The position numbers and the translations under genes are program-made. Shown here in pieces: positions 25,976 to 36,532 of a DNA stretch of 55,143 nucleotides. The first letter of the stretch is position 1. Each line of letters begins with the position of its first letter. This DNA comes from Bacteroidota bacterium. Lineage in GTDB: Bacteria > Bacteroidota > Bacteroidia > Flavobacteriales > Schleiferiaceae. Below the pieces are notes generated by a model that did not search any database, was not told the DNA's origin, and worked only from the letters and a program-made list of their open reading frames with translations. The stretch spans positions 1 to 55,143 of the forward strand of contig PZPB01000012.1 in assembly GCA_003045865.1 (NCBI GenBank), read 5' to 3'.

Positions 25976-28426
25976 TTGAAGACGGAAGTATTTTTAAATC
26001 TGCTGGAAGACCCTAAAAGCGTACAAAAAATAGGGGTAGATGAGCTCAGAGAGCTGGCCCTTACTTATCCGTATAGTCAGGTAATTCAGCTGCTATACGG
26101 CATCCGTCTGCGCTATTCTTCCGAACATCTTTTTAATCAGCAATTAGGAAAGGCTGCGGCCTTAAGTAACGATCGTTCGGTGCTTTTCGAGCTTTTTGAG
26201 GATAAGCCCAAAGTGAAAGCAAGCGCCAATCCATTAGGGTACAATGATATTGTTGAAGTAGAAAAAGCGGAACAAAAGCCTAGTTTAAACAAACACGAAG
26301 AGGAACTTCCGAGCGAAAAGCGAATTATAAGTGCTTCCGAGTTTTCCACTTCGGTAGATGATCATTCAAATGATATAAAGGATCAGGGAACCGAGAATCC
26401 GCATCCTCCAATCGCGAAAGTTCTTCTGGTTCCTTCTGTTCCAATTCCCTCTCCTCCTAAAAAGAAGCTGGAATTTTTAGATGCTAAGCCTGAGGGTTTA
26501 GAAAATCTCAGTCCCCAAGAAAGGGTGAAAGCTATTTTAGAGCGTAATCGTCAGCTTCGTCAGCAATTTGAAGAGCAGAAGAATGCAGGGCAAAAGGAAG
26601 AAAAATTATTTTCCGCACTTACGGATCAGGTAGTGGAAGAGATAGCTCCTGAAGAACCTAAGCGGGAAGTAAAAGAAAGTACAGGGCCTGCGGCTCCTTC
26701 AAATGATGAAAAGACTGCAGTTAAAGAGTCGGCTGAAGAAAGCCGAGCACAGGAAAATCCTCTTGATGTAGAAGCAGAAGCAGAAAATATTGGGACTCGA
26801 TTTACGGATCGGCGAGAAGAGAAAAACCAAATTGAATCGGAAGAAATTTCCAATTCAATGGAAAGTAGCAAGGAAGCTGGTTTAGAAAGAGAGCAAAAAG
26901 CGGAAGAATTTGGTCATAATGAAGATCTGCCCATCGATATTAGTGATTTAATTCGGCGTAGATATCACTCACGTTTGGAAGTTCAGGCGGATGAAGAGCA
27001 AGTTTCAGAAGCACAAAATGAGCTTGAAAGTACTACTGTTGAAGAGCAAGTAAGTGCTTTGGAAGGACCAATATCAGAGGTCTCATCTAGCGAAAGCGAG
27101 AGAGTAGAAAAGCAAGAAACGGCATCTGCTGAAGAACAAAGTGATTTAGGAATGTCGCTTCGTATTCGAGGAATCAGGGCCCGTTTAGAACGCCTCAAAC
27201 AAGAGGAAGCGCTGAGTGAGGAAGAAATGGAAGCTTTAATGGAAGAGCATCAGAAATTAGAGGAATTACTCAATTTCTTGCCCGCCGATGATGAGCACGT
27301 TTTTGAAGTGGAGGTTTCCGCTGAAAAGGATGAAGATAAAGTAGATTCGGAGCAAAGATATGCTGTATTGGCGGCGGATAGTTCTCAGCACGCATCTAGC
27401 GAAAGCGATGAAATAATTGATATTAAAGAAAATAAAGTGGTCGTGCCTGACTTAGGCCAGGAGAAACCAGGGGAAAATAAAGATATCAATCAAAGAGTAA
27501 ACGAGGAGTATGGTGCAGCGGAGAAAGCTGCAAATTCTCTTGCTTCTATAGGAAAGCCTAAAGTTGAAGTGCCATCTAGCGAAAGCGAAGAAGAGCCTGA
27601 TTTAGAAGAAGAGATAAGTAGAATTGAAGCTTTGGCCGAGCGTTTACGCTATGAGCGACAAGGTGTTAAGCCAGCGGGATCTCCTTTGAAAGCGCTCGAG
27701 GAAGTAGTTGAGGAAAAACCGCTAATACCGATTTTTATTCCAGAAAGTGCTGAAGTTGACAGTGAAAAGTCCGAGAAGGAGAAGCAGCAAGAGAGGGAGC
27801 AGGAAGGAAATAAAATTGCTGCTGCGGAGTGTTTGGTTCAAGATTTAGAGGAGGATTTAGCGGAAAGCATTGTTGCTGCGGAAGCGGTTTACCCGGAAAG
27901 AGAGAAGATTGCGGAAGTTGAGGAAGCCGAGTTTGCCGAAAAGCTAAATGAGGTAGAGGAGGATAAGCAGCAAGAGCAAGAGCAAGAGAGTGAGCAAGAA
28001 AGGAATCCCAGTTTTGGAGTTTTGTTGAGGCGTTTATATAATCAGAATAATGAAAGTGCTCCTGAGTCAGAGGGTAATGCTGCGGATGAGAACCCTCAGG
28101 GTAAGCCTGAAAAACCTATTTTAAAATCGGAAATTGCCGAAAAGATTGACCTTATCGATGCTTTTGTAGAGAAATTACCCGATTTGAAAAGGCGTAAACC
28201 GAGCAAAGCGGAGATTGTAAACATGCCTGAGTTGAAAAAAGCGCCTGAGCCAGCGGAGGAAATAACCTTAGTAACCGAGACTTTGGCGAAAGTTTATATC
28301 AAACAAGGACATTTTAAAAAGGCAATTCAAGCTTATGAAATTCTTAAGTTGAAATATCCCGAAAAAAGTTCTTTCTTTGCCACCCGAATTTCAGAAATAA
28401 AAGAACTGTCTAACAGTAAAAAATAG
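25976..28426 (+). CDS. large acidic low-complexity protein with C-terminal TPR
   Basis: 816 aa from a TTG start. The first ~70 residues form a compact helical start (EVFLNLLEDPKSVQKIGVDE, then YPYSQVIQLLYGIRLR) seen in other Bacteroidota TPR proteins. Residues ~80-700 are very rich in Glu, Lys, Ser and Ala, with little predicted order. The last ~60 residues form a TPR-like pair of helices (TLAKVYIKQGHFKKAIQAYE). No signal peptide, so cytoplasmic. Three exact 16-bp repeats lie inside (27084, 27393, 27573). It lies between lptE and secG, 3 nt before the latter, so the reading frame and start are well bounded. Function unknown. Confidence 0.82.
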   Translation: MKTEVFLNLLEDPKSVQKIGVDELRELALTYPYSQVIQLLYGIRLRYSSEHLFNQQLGKAAALSNDRSVLFELFEDKPKVKASANPLGYNDIVEVEKAEQKPSLNKHEEELPSEKRIISASEFSTSVDDHSNDIKDQGTENPHPPIAKVLLVPSVPIPSPPKKKLEFLDAKPEGLENLSPQERVKAILERNRQLRQQFEEQKNAGQKEEKLFSALTDQVVEEIAPEEPKREVKESTGPAAPSNDEKTAVKESAEESRAQENPLDVEAEAENIGTRFTDRREEKNQIESEEISNSMESSKEAGLEREQKAEEFGHNEDLPIDISDLIRRRYHSRLEVQADEEQVSEAQNELESTTVEEQVSALEGPISEVSSSESERVEKQETASAEEQSDLGMSLRIRGIRARLERLKQEEALSEEEMEALMEEHQKLEELLNFLPADDEHVFEVEVSAEKDEDKVDSEQRYAVLAADSSQHASSESDEIIDIKENKVVVPDLGQEKPGENKDINQRVNEEYGAAEKAANSLASIGKPKVEVPSSESEEEPDLEEEISRIEALAERLRYERQGVKPAGSPLKALEEVVEEKPLIPIFIPESAEVDSEKSEKEKQQEREQEGNKIAAAECLVQDLEEDLAESIVAAEAVYPEREKIAEVEEAEFAEKLNEVEEDKQQEQEQESEQERNPSFGVLLRRLYNQNNESAPESEGNAADENPQGKPEKPILKSEIAEKIDLIDAFVEKLPDLKRRKPSKAEIVNMPELKKAPEPAEEITLVTETLAKVYIKQGHFKKAIQAYEILKLKYPEKSSFFATRISEIKELSNSKK

Positions 28427-28429
28427 AAC

Positions 28430-28792
28430 ATGGTATTATTAATCACCACTCTTATCATATTAGTATGCATCTTATTGGTGCTAATCATCTTAGTTCAAAA
28501 CCCTAAAGGGGGTGGCTTAAGTTCATCTTTTGGTGGTGGCGGCACTCAGCTTTTTGGTGGTGTTAAAAAAACTACCGACTTTTTAGACCGCGGAACTTGG
28601 GCTTTAGCCATTGCCTTAGTGGTTTTAGTTTTGGGAGCTAATGTTACCTTGAGCCCACGAAGCGCAGCACAAGAGCAAGTTGAATCAGCCGCTGGTAGAG
28701 TAGAATTACCTACTAACGAGCAAGATTTAAACTTCCCAACCGGTGGGGGTAATTTTGATTTACCCGCTGATGTAGATTCTGAAGAAAAATAA
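28430..28792 (+). CDS. secG: preprotein translocase subunit SecG
   Basis: 120 aa. Two membrane helices (about 3-22 and 55-74) flank the family loop VQNPKGGGLSSSFGGGGTQLFGGV, which is the SecG hallmark. The C-terminal ~40 residues form an acidic tail common in Bacteroidota. SecG is the small partner of SecYE in the inner membrane. It is last in the miaB operon, followed 23 bp later by a strong terminator. Confidence 0.93.
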   Translation: MVLLITTLIILVCILLVLIILVQNPKGGGLSSSFGGGGTQLFGGVKKTTDFLDRGTWALAIALVVLVLGANVTLSPRSAAQEQVESAAGRVELPTNEQDLNFPTGGGNFDLPADVDSEEK

Positions 28793-28815
28793 GGAAGTCC
28801 ATGATATTTGGTAAA

Positions 28816-28841
28816 AGCCCCCTTTTTAGGGGGCTTTTTTT
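28816..28841 (+). terminator. rho-independent terminator after secG
   Basis: AGCCCCC (28816-28822) pairs with GGGGGCT (28829-28835) around a 6-nt loop and is followed by a T-run through 28841. The next ~210 bp up to the lipoprotein promoter show no convincing gene or signal. Confidence 0.9.
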
Positions 28842-29052
28842 GTTTGTGGCCCTGGCTTTTACTGCGATGCTTAAATGGACTCAAGTCTTTGCTTAATTAT
28901 TGAATTAGAGGTTTAGAGTCCAGATTTCATCTTTCCTAATGGTGCAGTATTTAGGCTCGTGGCTTTAAGTATCCTTTTAGAGAGCGGCGGAGACCTGACT
29001 TCACCTTGAGCTGATATTTTTTAGAGGGGAGGAAAGTGAACATGGAAGAAAC

Positions 29053-29060
29053 TATCTTTG
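29053..29060 (+). promoter_or_regulatory. -7 element (TATCTTTG) of the 29088 lipoprotein gene
   Basis: TATCTTTG matches TAnnTTTG and lies 27 nt before the ATG. No good -33 TTTG is seen at the usual distance. Confidence 0.5.
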
Positions 29061-29087
29061 ACCTGAAATAAATTTAAACAACAATAA

Positions 29088-29648
29088 ATGAAAATTAAAA
29101 GATTGCTTATTCTAGCCTCTATGGCTTTGGTAGGATTTAGTGCATGTACTAAAGATTCGGATGATGACAATAGTACTACCCCGCAGCAATTTCCGCAAGA
29201 GTTATTAATTGATGGTACTCGTTACGAATTAGGCGAAGGCTTTGTTTTAAGTTATGGGCAGGCATCTTTCTATCAAGGGACAAATTTAGATTTGAATGTG
29301 GTTACTTCTGGGATTAGCGTAAGCTTTGATGCTTCTGGCTTTCCTGATACAGCCACTGGTTCTGGTTATATTTTCTATTTAGAAATGTATTCACCCGATA
29401 GCACTTTTATCAGTCCAGGAACTTACACTATAGATACCGCCGGTAGTGGAAATTTATTTACTATTTCTTCGGGAGCTACTTTTACTTATGGTGTTGCTAA
29501 CGAGCTGGAATATGGCTTTATAAACGGATCAGTAGAAGTAACGCGTTTAGATGGTGTTTCTACTTTTGTAGGCACATTCACCGAGCAAGGTGGTAAAGAA
29601 GTTAAGTTTAGCTATCAAAAGACTCTAGCGGTTATTGACGATAACTAG
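29088..29648 (+). CDS. putative outer-membrane or surface lipoprotein
   Basis: 186 aa. Lipobox at about residues 17-20 (FSAC, Cys20) followed by TKDSDDDN, an acidic stretch of the kind linked to lipoprotein surface export in Bacteroidota. The remainder is Gly/Ser/Thr-rich and looks like beta structure (VSTFVGTFTEQGGKEVKFSY near the end). I do not recognise a family. It has its own promoter element and lies alone between two terminators, so it is monocistronic. Confidence 0.75.
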   Translation: MKIKRLLILASMALVGFSACTKDSDDDNSTTPQQFPQELLIDGTRYELGEGFVLSYGQASFYQGTNLDLNVVTSGISVSFDASGFPDTATGSGYIFYLEMYSPDSTFISPGTYTIDTAGSGNLFTISSGATFTYGVANELEYGFINGSVEVTRLDGVSTFVGTFTEQGGKEVKFSYQKTLAVIDDN

Positions 29649-29669
29649 GAAAGAGTGTTTGGGCTCTCT

Positions 29670-29710
29670 TATAATGTGAGTGCGACCCTAAATTAGAAGG
29701 TCAGATTTTC
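29670..29710 (+). repeat. decayed copy of the stop-codon-linked intergenic element
   Basis: About 20 bp after the lipoprotein stop, GTGAGTGCGACCCTAAATTAG followed by GATTTTCAATA matches the start of the 37624 copy (GTGAGTTCGACGTAAAATTAG then GATTTTCCAATA). Only this end is recognisable before the terminator takes over. Confidence 0.5.
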
Positions 29711-29720
29711 AATAGAAAAA

Positions 29721-29755
29721 AAAAGGGCTGTATGAATTACTCATGCAGCCCTTTT
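29721..29755. terminator. bidirectional terminator between lipoprotein and bcp genes
   Basis: AAAAGGGCTG (29721-29730) pairs with CAGCCCTTTT (29746-29755). Five further, partly wobble, pairs extend the stem and leave a short loop. The A-run at 29716-29724 serves as the T-run for the minus-strand gene. Confidence 0.85.
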
Positions 29756-29772
29756 CGCTTTTAGGTCTTTCG

Positions 29773-30234
29773 TTAACCAAAATCTTCCAATATCTGTTCA
29801 GTCGCGGCTTTGGTTTTTACTTTCAGGTAGATTTTCTCAATCTTCCCTTCCTCGCTAATTACAAAAGTTTCGCGGTGAATGCCATCGTACTCGCGGCCCA
29901 TAAATTTCTTCAAGCCCCACACACCATAGTCCATAATTACCTTTTTCTCGGTATCGGCGATTAGCGGAAAGGGTAGTTCGTATTTCGTGCTAAACTTGAG
30001 GTGCTTTTTTTCGTCATCGGCACTTACCCCAAGAATCGCAAAACCTTTTTCTTGCAAGAGACTATAGTTGTCTCGGAAATTACAAGCCTCAGCGGTGCAG
30101 CCCGGGGTATCGTCTTTCGGGTAGAAGTAAAGGATTACTTTTTTGCCACTGAAATCACTCAGTTTAATGGTGTTACCATTTTGGTCTTGGGCATTAATAT
30201 CGGGCGCTTTATCGCCCTCTTTAAGATGTGTCAT
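29773..30234 (-). CDS. bcp: thioredoxin-dependent thiol peroxidase (Bcp/PrxQ)
   Basis: 153 aa from the chosen ATG at 30234. The frame is open to 30279, but the family begins at MTHLKEGDKAPDI, and 150-156 aa is the usual size. The catalytic motif DDTPGCTAEACNFRD has peroxidatic Cys46 and resolving Cys51 five residues apart, as in alpha-type Bcp enzymes. It reduces hydrogen peroxide and organic hydroperoxides using thioredoxin, in the cytoplasm. Divergent from groES, convergent with the lipoprotein gene. Confidence 0.93.
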   Translation of the reverse strand: MTHLKEGDKAPDINAQDQNGNTIKLSDFSGKKVILYFYPKDDTPGCTAEACNFRDNYSLLQEKGFAILGVSADDEKKHLKFSTKYELPFPLIADTEKKVIMDYGVWGLKKFMGREYDGIHRETFVISEEGKIEKIYLKVKTKAATEQILEDFG

Positions 30235-30360
30235 AATTGTTTTTTTAGCTAACCATGATATGCTGCTTATTGTTGGCACAGAATGGTAAAATTTGGCAGG
30301 CCAAAAGGAATGAAATTACCAGCTTGTCAGCTAAAATAAATAAGTTTTAGCGCTTTCATG

Positions 30361-30400
30361 ACAAATTTGCTCTAAAGCTTGACTGGCATAATTTGTGACT
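30361..30400 (+). promoter_or_regulatory. groES upstream region with shared ACTGGCATAAT motif
   Basis: ACTGGCATAAT (30382-30392) is identical to the motif before miaB and runs into TAATTTG, a near match to the -7 box. TTTG lies 19 nt further upstream (30366-30369). No CIRCE repeat was found between bcp and groES. The element could be a promoter or a heat-shock or stress site; the assignment is tentative. Confidence 0.35.
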
Positions 30401-30452
30401 ATTGGCAAGCGACAAGAACAACAATATTTTAACTTAAACAGATAAGTCGAAA

Positions 30453-32407
<1,955 letters not shown>

Positions 32408-32439
32408 TTAAGGAGTATTAATTACCCTTATATATTTTC

Positions 32440-32473
32440 TCCCGCTAGCTTTAATTAGTTAGCGGGATTTTTT
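32440..32473 (+). terminator. rho-independent terminator after groEL
   Basis: TCCCGCTA (32440-32447) pairs with TAGCGGGA (32460-32467) around a loop of about 12 nt, followed by six T. The promoter of the next gene begins soon after. Confidence 0.85.
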
Positions 32474-32480
32474 ATGCTTA

Positions 32481-32513
32481 TTGTCGTGTAGATGCGCGCT
32501 TCTTTTATCTTTG
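32481..32513 (+). promoter_or_regulatory. promoter of the 32534 gene (TTG - 22 nt - TATCTTTG)
   Basis: TATCTTTG (32506-32513) fits TAnnTTTG, and TTG at 32481-32483 stands 22 nt upstream as a possible -33 element. The box lies inside the longer open frame that could start at 32492, which argues for the ATG at 32534. Confidence 0.5.
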
Positions 32514-32533
32514 TCTTCTTAAGAAAAATATTC

Positions 32534-33478
32534 ATGAAACGCTTTTTTGTATTTCTACTTTTAACATTTATCGCTCTACCAAGTTTAGAAGCGCAACGCT
32601 ATAAAGATGCTCGCACCTATTATCGCGAGTTTCAAAGCCAAAGTCGCCGCTTAAACATTAAAAACATGCGTTACCTAGAGGCCGTGGCAAAAGGCAGTGA
32701 CGAAAGAATGGTAGCGAAGTTTCGTGAAATGGTTTTAGAGCAGCTCAAAGAAACTAAACGCGACCTTGGTCGTGTGGGTGCCTATAATGATGATGATGTG
32801 CTTTGGAAAGAGTATATGGCGGCTATTGATATGTATCTAGAGGCTTACTCTACTGATTTTGGTAAGGCCCAAGAATTAAGTGCCGATAAGTATACTTCGT
32901 ATGAAAAACTCAAGGCTTATTATGAAGCTTCTAGTGTAGCGGAGGTTAAATTGCTGGATGCTAACTTTAAAATTGAAAAGGCGGAAGACTTTTTTGCGAA
33001 GACCTATAAGGTAGATCTTCGTCGTGATACGGCCGCAATAAATAAGGCCCTGCGATTAGATGATATCACCATGTATACCCGCGATCTTGCTTTAATTTAC
33101 TATCGTGTGGATGCTCACTTATTAGCCATTTTTAAAGCGGTGGATGAAAACAGAACCGATACGCTTAGTAAGGTGATAACCGACTTGCGCAAAGATATTA
33201 GAATAGCTCAGGCCGAGATTAAAGAGGTGGGTGATTACAAAGGGGATGAAGATTTAGTAGATTTTATCCTAGGTTTTATTGAAGAAATTGACGGAACAAT
33301 CGACGAGGAATTGCGCCCAGCCGCAGAAATAATAGAAGCACGCTACCAGGATCAAGAGAATTTGGCAGACGCAAAAGATGCTATGGCGGATTACAAAGCT
33401 TGGCATGATGATATGGCGCTCGACTTTTTTGCAGTGCGGGAAGAAATGATTTTGGCTGAACTTGAAGTAGAGTACTAA
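32534..33478 (+). CDS. exported, mostly helical protein of unknown function
   Basis: 314 aa from the ATG at 32534; the frame opens earlier at 32492, but the promoter lies within that part. Signal peptide at about 1-20 (FFVFLLLTFIALPSLEAQ). The mature part is almost all charged helices with Lys/Glu/Asp and regular Leu/Tyr spacing (KYTSYEKLKAYYEAS). No known domain recognised. Likely periplasmic. Monocistronic: terminator before it, small hairpin after it. Confidence 0.75.
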   Translation: MKRFFVFLLLTFIALPSLEAQRYKDARTYYREFQSQSRRLNIKNMRYLEAVAKGSDERMVAKFREMVLEQLKETKRDLGRVGAYNDDDVLWKEYMAAIDMYLEAYSTDFGKAQELSADKYTSYEKLKAYYEASSVAEVKLLDANFKIEKAEDFFAKTYKVDLRRDTAAINKALRLDDITMYTRDLALIYYRVDAHLLAIFKAVDENRTDTLSKVITDLRKDIRIAQAEIKEVGDYKGDEDLVDFILGFIEEIDGTIDEELRPAAEIIEARYQDQENLADAKDAMADYKAWHDDMALDFFAVREEMILAELEVEY

Positions 33479-33491
33479 TTTCTGTACACAA

Positions 33492-33510
33492 AGAAGAACA
33501 AGATTCTTCT
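33492..33510. other. small inverted repeat between two genes
   Basis: AGAAGAA (33492-33498) and TTCTTCT (33504-33510) form a 7-bp hairpin with a 5-nt loop in the 47-bp gap, followed by an AT-rich but not pure T stretch. A weak terminator or attenuator is possible; GC content is low for a terminator. Confidence 0.25.
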
Positions 33511-33525
33511 AGCTAATTTTAATTT

Positions 33526-35484
33526 ATGCTTAGGATCGGAATTCTTTTATTATTTGTCATCTTTAACTCCTTAGGTTTGACGGGCCAAACAGACTTAGAT
33601 AGCTTAAGGAAGCGCGTGCTTAATGAGGCATCTGCCGAGAGCAAACTGGATGGCTACCTTAATTTATGCTCAGAGTGGTCGGTGCAGAATCAAGATTCTA
33701 CTTGGTTTTACGTGCAAAAGTCTTTGGCATTAAGCAGTAAGATAGAAGATAAAACCTACCGCGTTGAAGCCTTAAATCAATGGGCTAATTACTTGCAAAG
33801 GAAGTCGCTCTCTGATTCGGCCCTCCAAATTTATAATCAAACCCTCAACTTAGCGAAAGAGCTGAACTACCTGCAGGGTTTGGCAAAGCTTACTAACAAT
33901 ATTTCTTTAATCTATACCCAAAGGGGCGACTATCCGCTAGCCTTAGACTATTTTTTTGAAAGCCTTAGCTACGAAGATCAGTTAGGGAATGACGCCGGTA
34001 AAGCGGAGGTTTATAATAATATTGGGGTAATTTTTTACTATCAACAAGATTATGATAAAAGCCTCGAGTACATAAAGCTTGCGCTAGATGTCCATAAAAA
34101 TATGGGCAATTCCTTCGGCGTGAAACAGGGCTACAATAATGTGGGCGGCATTAATCAAATGCTAGGTAGATACGATACGGCGGTAGTTTATTACCAAAAG
34201 TCCTTAGACATGGCCTTAGATCTTAAGGATGACGCGGGTATGGCGAGTGCCTATAATAATTTGGCGGGTATCTCTAAAGAAAAGGGAAGCTTTGGAGAAG
34301 CGGAGCGATACTACAAAAAAGCGATGGTAATTAATCAAAAATTAAATGATTACTCTGTGCTAGCTCTGGCAAATATTAATATCGCCCTATTATATCAACA
34401 ACAAAAATTAGGGGAAAAAGCCTTGCGTTTTTTTGACACGGCTCTAAGCATTGCTCACGAATATGAATTTAACGCTCTGAGGGCTGAGATTTATGAACGG
34501 CTTAAAACCTTTTATGAATTACAAGGAGACTATAAGGAAAGTCTTGGCTACAGCAATAAGCTGCGCGTTTTGGAAGATACCCTGTTTAATCAAACAAAAA
34601 GTAAAGCTATAGCCGATGCGGAGACCCGCTACGAATCGGCCAAAAAAGATCAAGCTATTGCCGAACAAGAGGCGCAGCTAGCAAAAGAGCAGTTGAGGTT
34701 AAGGCAAAAAAATCAATGGATTATTCTCCTGGTTTCTTCCCTTACCATTATCTTGATAATCGCAATATTTATTTACCGCCAGCAAAAGTTAAAAGAGGCG
34801 CGTTTAAAAAGTGAGGCGCTTTTAAAGCAAGAGCGTGCTAAGGCAGAACTTAGGGAAAGAATGGAGGCGGAGCGCCTGCGGATATCCCGCGATTTGCACG
34901 ACCATATTGGTACTCAATTGACCATTATTGGTAGTAATATCGATCAGCTTGCCTTTAAAGAACTGGCAGAAGATAAACGCATTTTGCTAGAAAATATAAG
35001 TGACCATTCGCGGGACACCATGCATCAATTGCGCGAAACCATTTGGGCTATGAATGTTGATGGCATCGACATGAATATGCTGGTAGCAAAACTACAGGAG
35101 TTCTTTCGCCGGGCTAATGCTTCTGGTAAAATTATGTCTATCGAAAATACCTGTGAGAAAAATCTAGTGCTCAGTCCTAATCAAACTATTGCCTTGTTTC
35201 GCATCTGCCAAGAGGCGGCTAATAATGCGATAAAGTATGCGGATTTCCAGTTGTTTAAAATAAAAATGTCTGCCAAAAATGATAGTCTTCTCGTAGAAAT
35301 TTCGGATGATGGCAAGGGTATGGATCTTTCTGACACGGGAAGAGGATACGGCTTGAGTAATATGGAGCAACGCTCTAAAGATATTGGAGCAAGCTTCAGC
35401 TTAAAGTCGTTGCTGGGCCAAGGTTGCTCCATCCAAATAGCTTTAAAATTGGATTCTTCGCTAAGTGAGGTTGCTAATGCTTAA
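33526..35484 (+). CDS. TPR sensor histidine kinase (HisKA_3 / NarL-type partner)
   Basis: 652 aa. Signal peptide at about 1-22, then about six TPR units (~60-370) in the periplasm, a coiled-coil stretch, a membrane helix at about 397-417, a second coiled coil, and the kinase. The H-box ISRDLHDHIGTQLT has phosphoacceptor His458. The HATPase part has NNAIKYA (N-box), DDGKGMD (G1) and GYGLSNMEQR (G2). This kinase class pairs with NarL/LuxR-type regulators, and one lies at 36970. Between them is the small channel gene, now split. The signal sensed is unknown. Confidence 0.92.
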   Translation: MLRIGILLLFVIFNSLGLTGQTDLDSLRKRVLNEASAESKLDGYLNLCSEWSVQNQDSTWFYVQKSLALSSKIEDKTYRVEALNQWANYLQRKSLSDSALQIYNQTLNLAKELNYLQGLAKLTNNISLIYTQRGDYPLALDYFFESLSYEDQLGNDAGKAEVYNNIGVIFYYQQDYDKSLEYIKLALDVHKNMGNSFGVKQGYNNVGGINQMLGRYDTAVVYYQKSLDMALDLKDDAGMASAYNNLAGISKEKGSFGEAERYYKKAMVINQKLNDYSVLALANINIALLYQQQKLGEKALRFFDTALSIAHEYEFNALRAEIYERLKTFYELQGDYKESLGYSNKLRVLEDTLFNQTKSKAIADAETRYESAKKDQAIAEQEAQLAKEQLRLRQKNQWIILLVSSLTIILIIAIFIYRQQKLKEARLKSEALLKQERAKAELRERMEAERLRISRDLHDHIGTQLTIIGSNIDQLAFKELAEDKRILLENISDHSRDTMHQLRETIWAMNVDGIDMNMLVAKLQEFFRRANASGKIMSIENTCEKNLVLSPNQTIALFRICQEAANNAIKYADFQLFKIKMSAKNDSLLVEISDDGKGMDLSDTGRGYGLSNMEQRSKDIGASFSLKSLLGQGCSIQIALKLDSSLSEVANA

Positions 35485-35795
35485 GAATTTCAAAAGCCTA
35501 ATGATTGGTTCAAATGGAGATTAATTATCTTAAGATAATAGAAACCTTTGTCATTTTAGTGATGTATTGGCTAGTGCGGGGAATCTCTAATAAATTGATA
35601 GCCAAAAACTTGTTTAAAAAGTTAATTCAAGAGTCGCGCGGGATAATTATTAGAAAAGCGATCAAGCTCATTTTAATTACTCTTTGTGTAGGCCTATTAC
35701 TTATTATTTGGGGAGTAAATCAATCCGATTTAGCTGCTTACATAGGTTTTATACTTACGTTAGCGGTAATTTGAGAAAGACGAAAAAAAAACAAT

Positions 35796-36527
35796 ATGAA
35801 CATTAAACAATTAGCATTCGGACTTTTGACAATTGGACTGATAAGTTGCAATTCGACACCGAAAGAAAAGAACACAGATACAACAGAAACCTATCCTGAC
35901 ATTAAAATTGTAGGTGCAATGAAAAACGTGATGTGGAAAGGCGAATTGCGCAGTAGTATTGACCTTGACACCATTTCGGACAAAAATGGACTTTATGGAC
36001 TTGGACCTGTAAGCTACCTAACAGGAGAATTGCTGATTAATAACGGAAAGAGCTACGTGTCGAAAGTGACTTCGGACTCGACAATGACCGTTGAAAAAAC
36101 ATTTGAAACATCAGCACCTTTTTTGGTTTATGGAAACGTAACTGAGTGGGATGTAATTGAATTGCCATCTGACCTCAAAACAACTCAGGATTTAGAGAAA
36201 TTCGTTGACGACAAAACAACTGAATTTAAAAGACCTTTCGCCTTTAAATTAATCGGAGAAGTTTCAAGTGCAATCATTCATATTCAGAATTTGCCCGAAG
36301 GAACAAAAGTATCATCGCCAGATGAAGCACATCAAGGACAAACAAATTACAATATCGCAAACGAAGACGTTGAAATAATAGGATTTTTCTCAACTGAACA
36401 CAAAGGAGTTTTTACACATCACGACTCATTTTTACATATGCACCTGATAACAAAAGACGAAAGTAAAATGGGTCATTTAGACGAATTGAAAATCAATGAA
36501 ATGAAATTATATCTACCGAAAAAATAA
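35796..36527 (+). CDS. acetolactate decarboxylase-like lipoprotein (cassette gene)
   Basis: 243 aa. Lipobox at about 15-18 (LISC, Cys18), so it would be a lipoprotein facing the periplasm or the outside. The body resembles alpha-acetolactate decarboxylases: YGLGPVSYLTGELLINNGKS (about 68-87) and the histidine-rich metal site near the C-terminus (HHDSFLHMHLIT then GHLDEL, about 204-225), where the spaced His residues correspond to the zinc ligands of the family. The classical enzyme makes acetoin from acetolactate. It is the only gene of the inserted cassette, 6 bp before the attC-like repeat. The family call is from motifs only; an altered substrate is possible in an exported form. Confidence 0.75.
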   Translation: MNIKQLAFGLLTIGLISCNSTPKEKNTDTTETYPDIKIVGAMKNVMWKGELRSSIDLDTISDKNGLYGLGPVSYLTGELLINNGKSYVSKVTSDSTMTVEKTFETSAPFLVYGNVTEWDVIELPSDLKTTQDLEKFVDDKTTEFKRPFAFKLIGEVSSAIIHIQNLPEGTKVSSPDEAHQGQTNYNIANEDVEIIGFFSTEHKGVFTHHDSFLHMHLITKDESKMGHLDELKINEMKLYLPKK

Positions 36528-36532
36528 AAAAA

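Noticed and set aside
30280-30452. CIRCE operator before groES
   Set aside because: No TTAGCACTC-type inverted repeat is present.
32492-32533. Longer N-terminus of the 32534 exported protein
   Set aside because: This part overlaps a good promoter box and would put 14 residues before the signal peptide.
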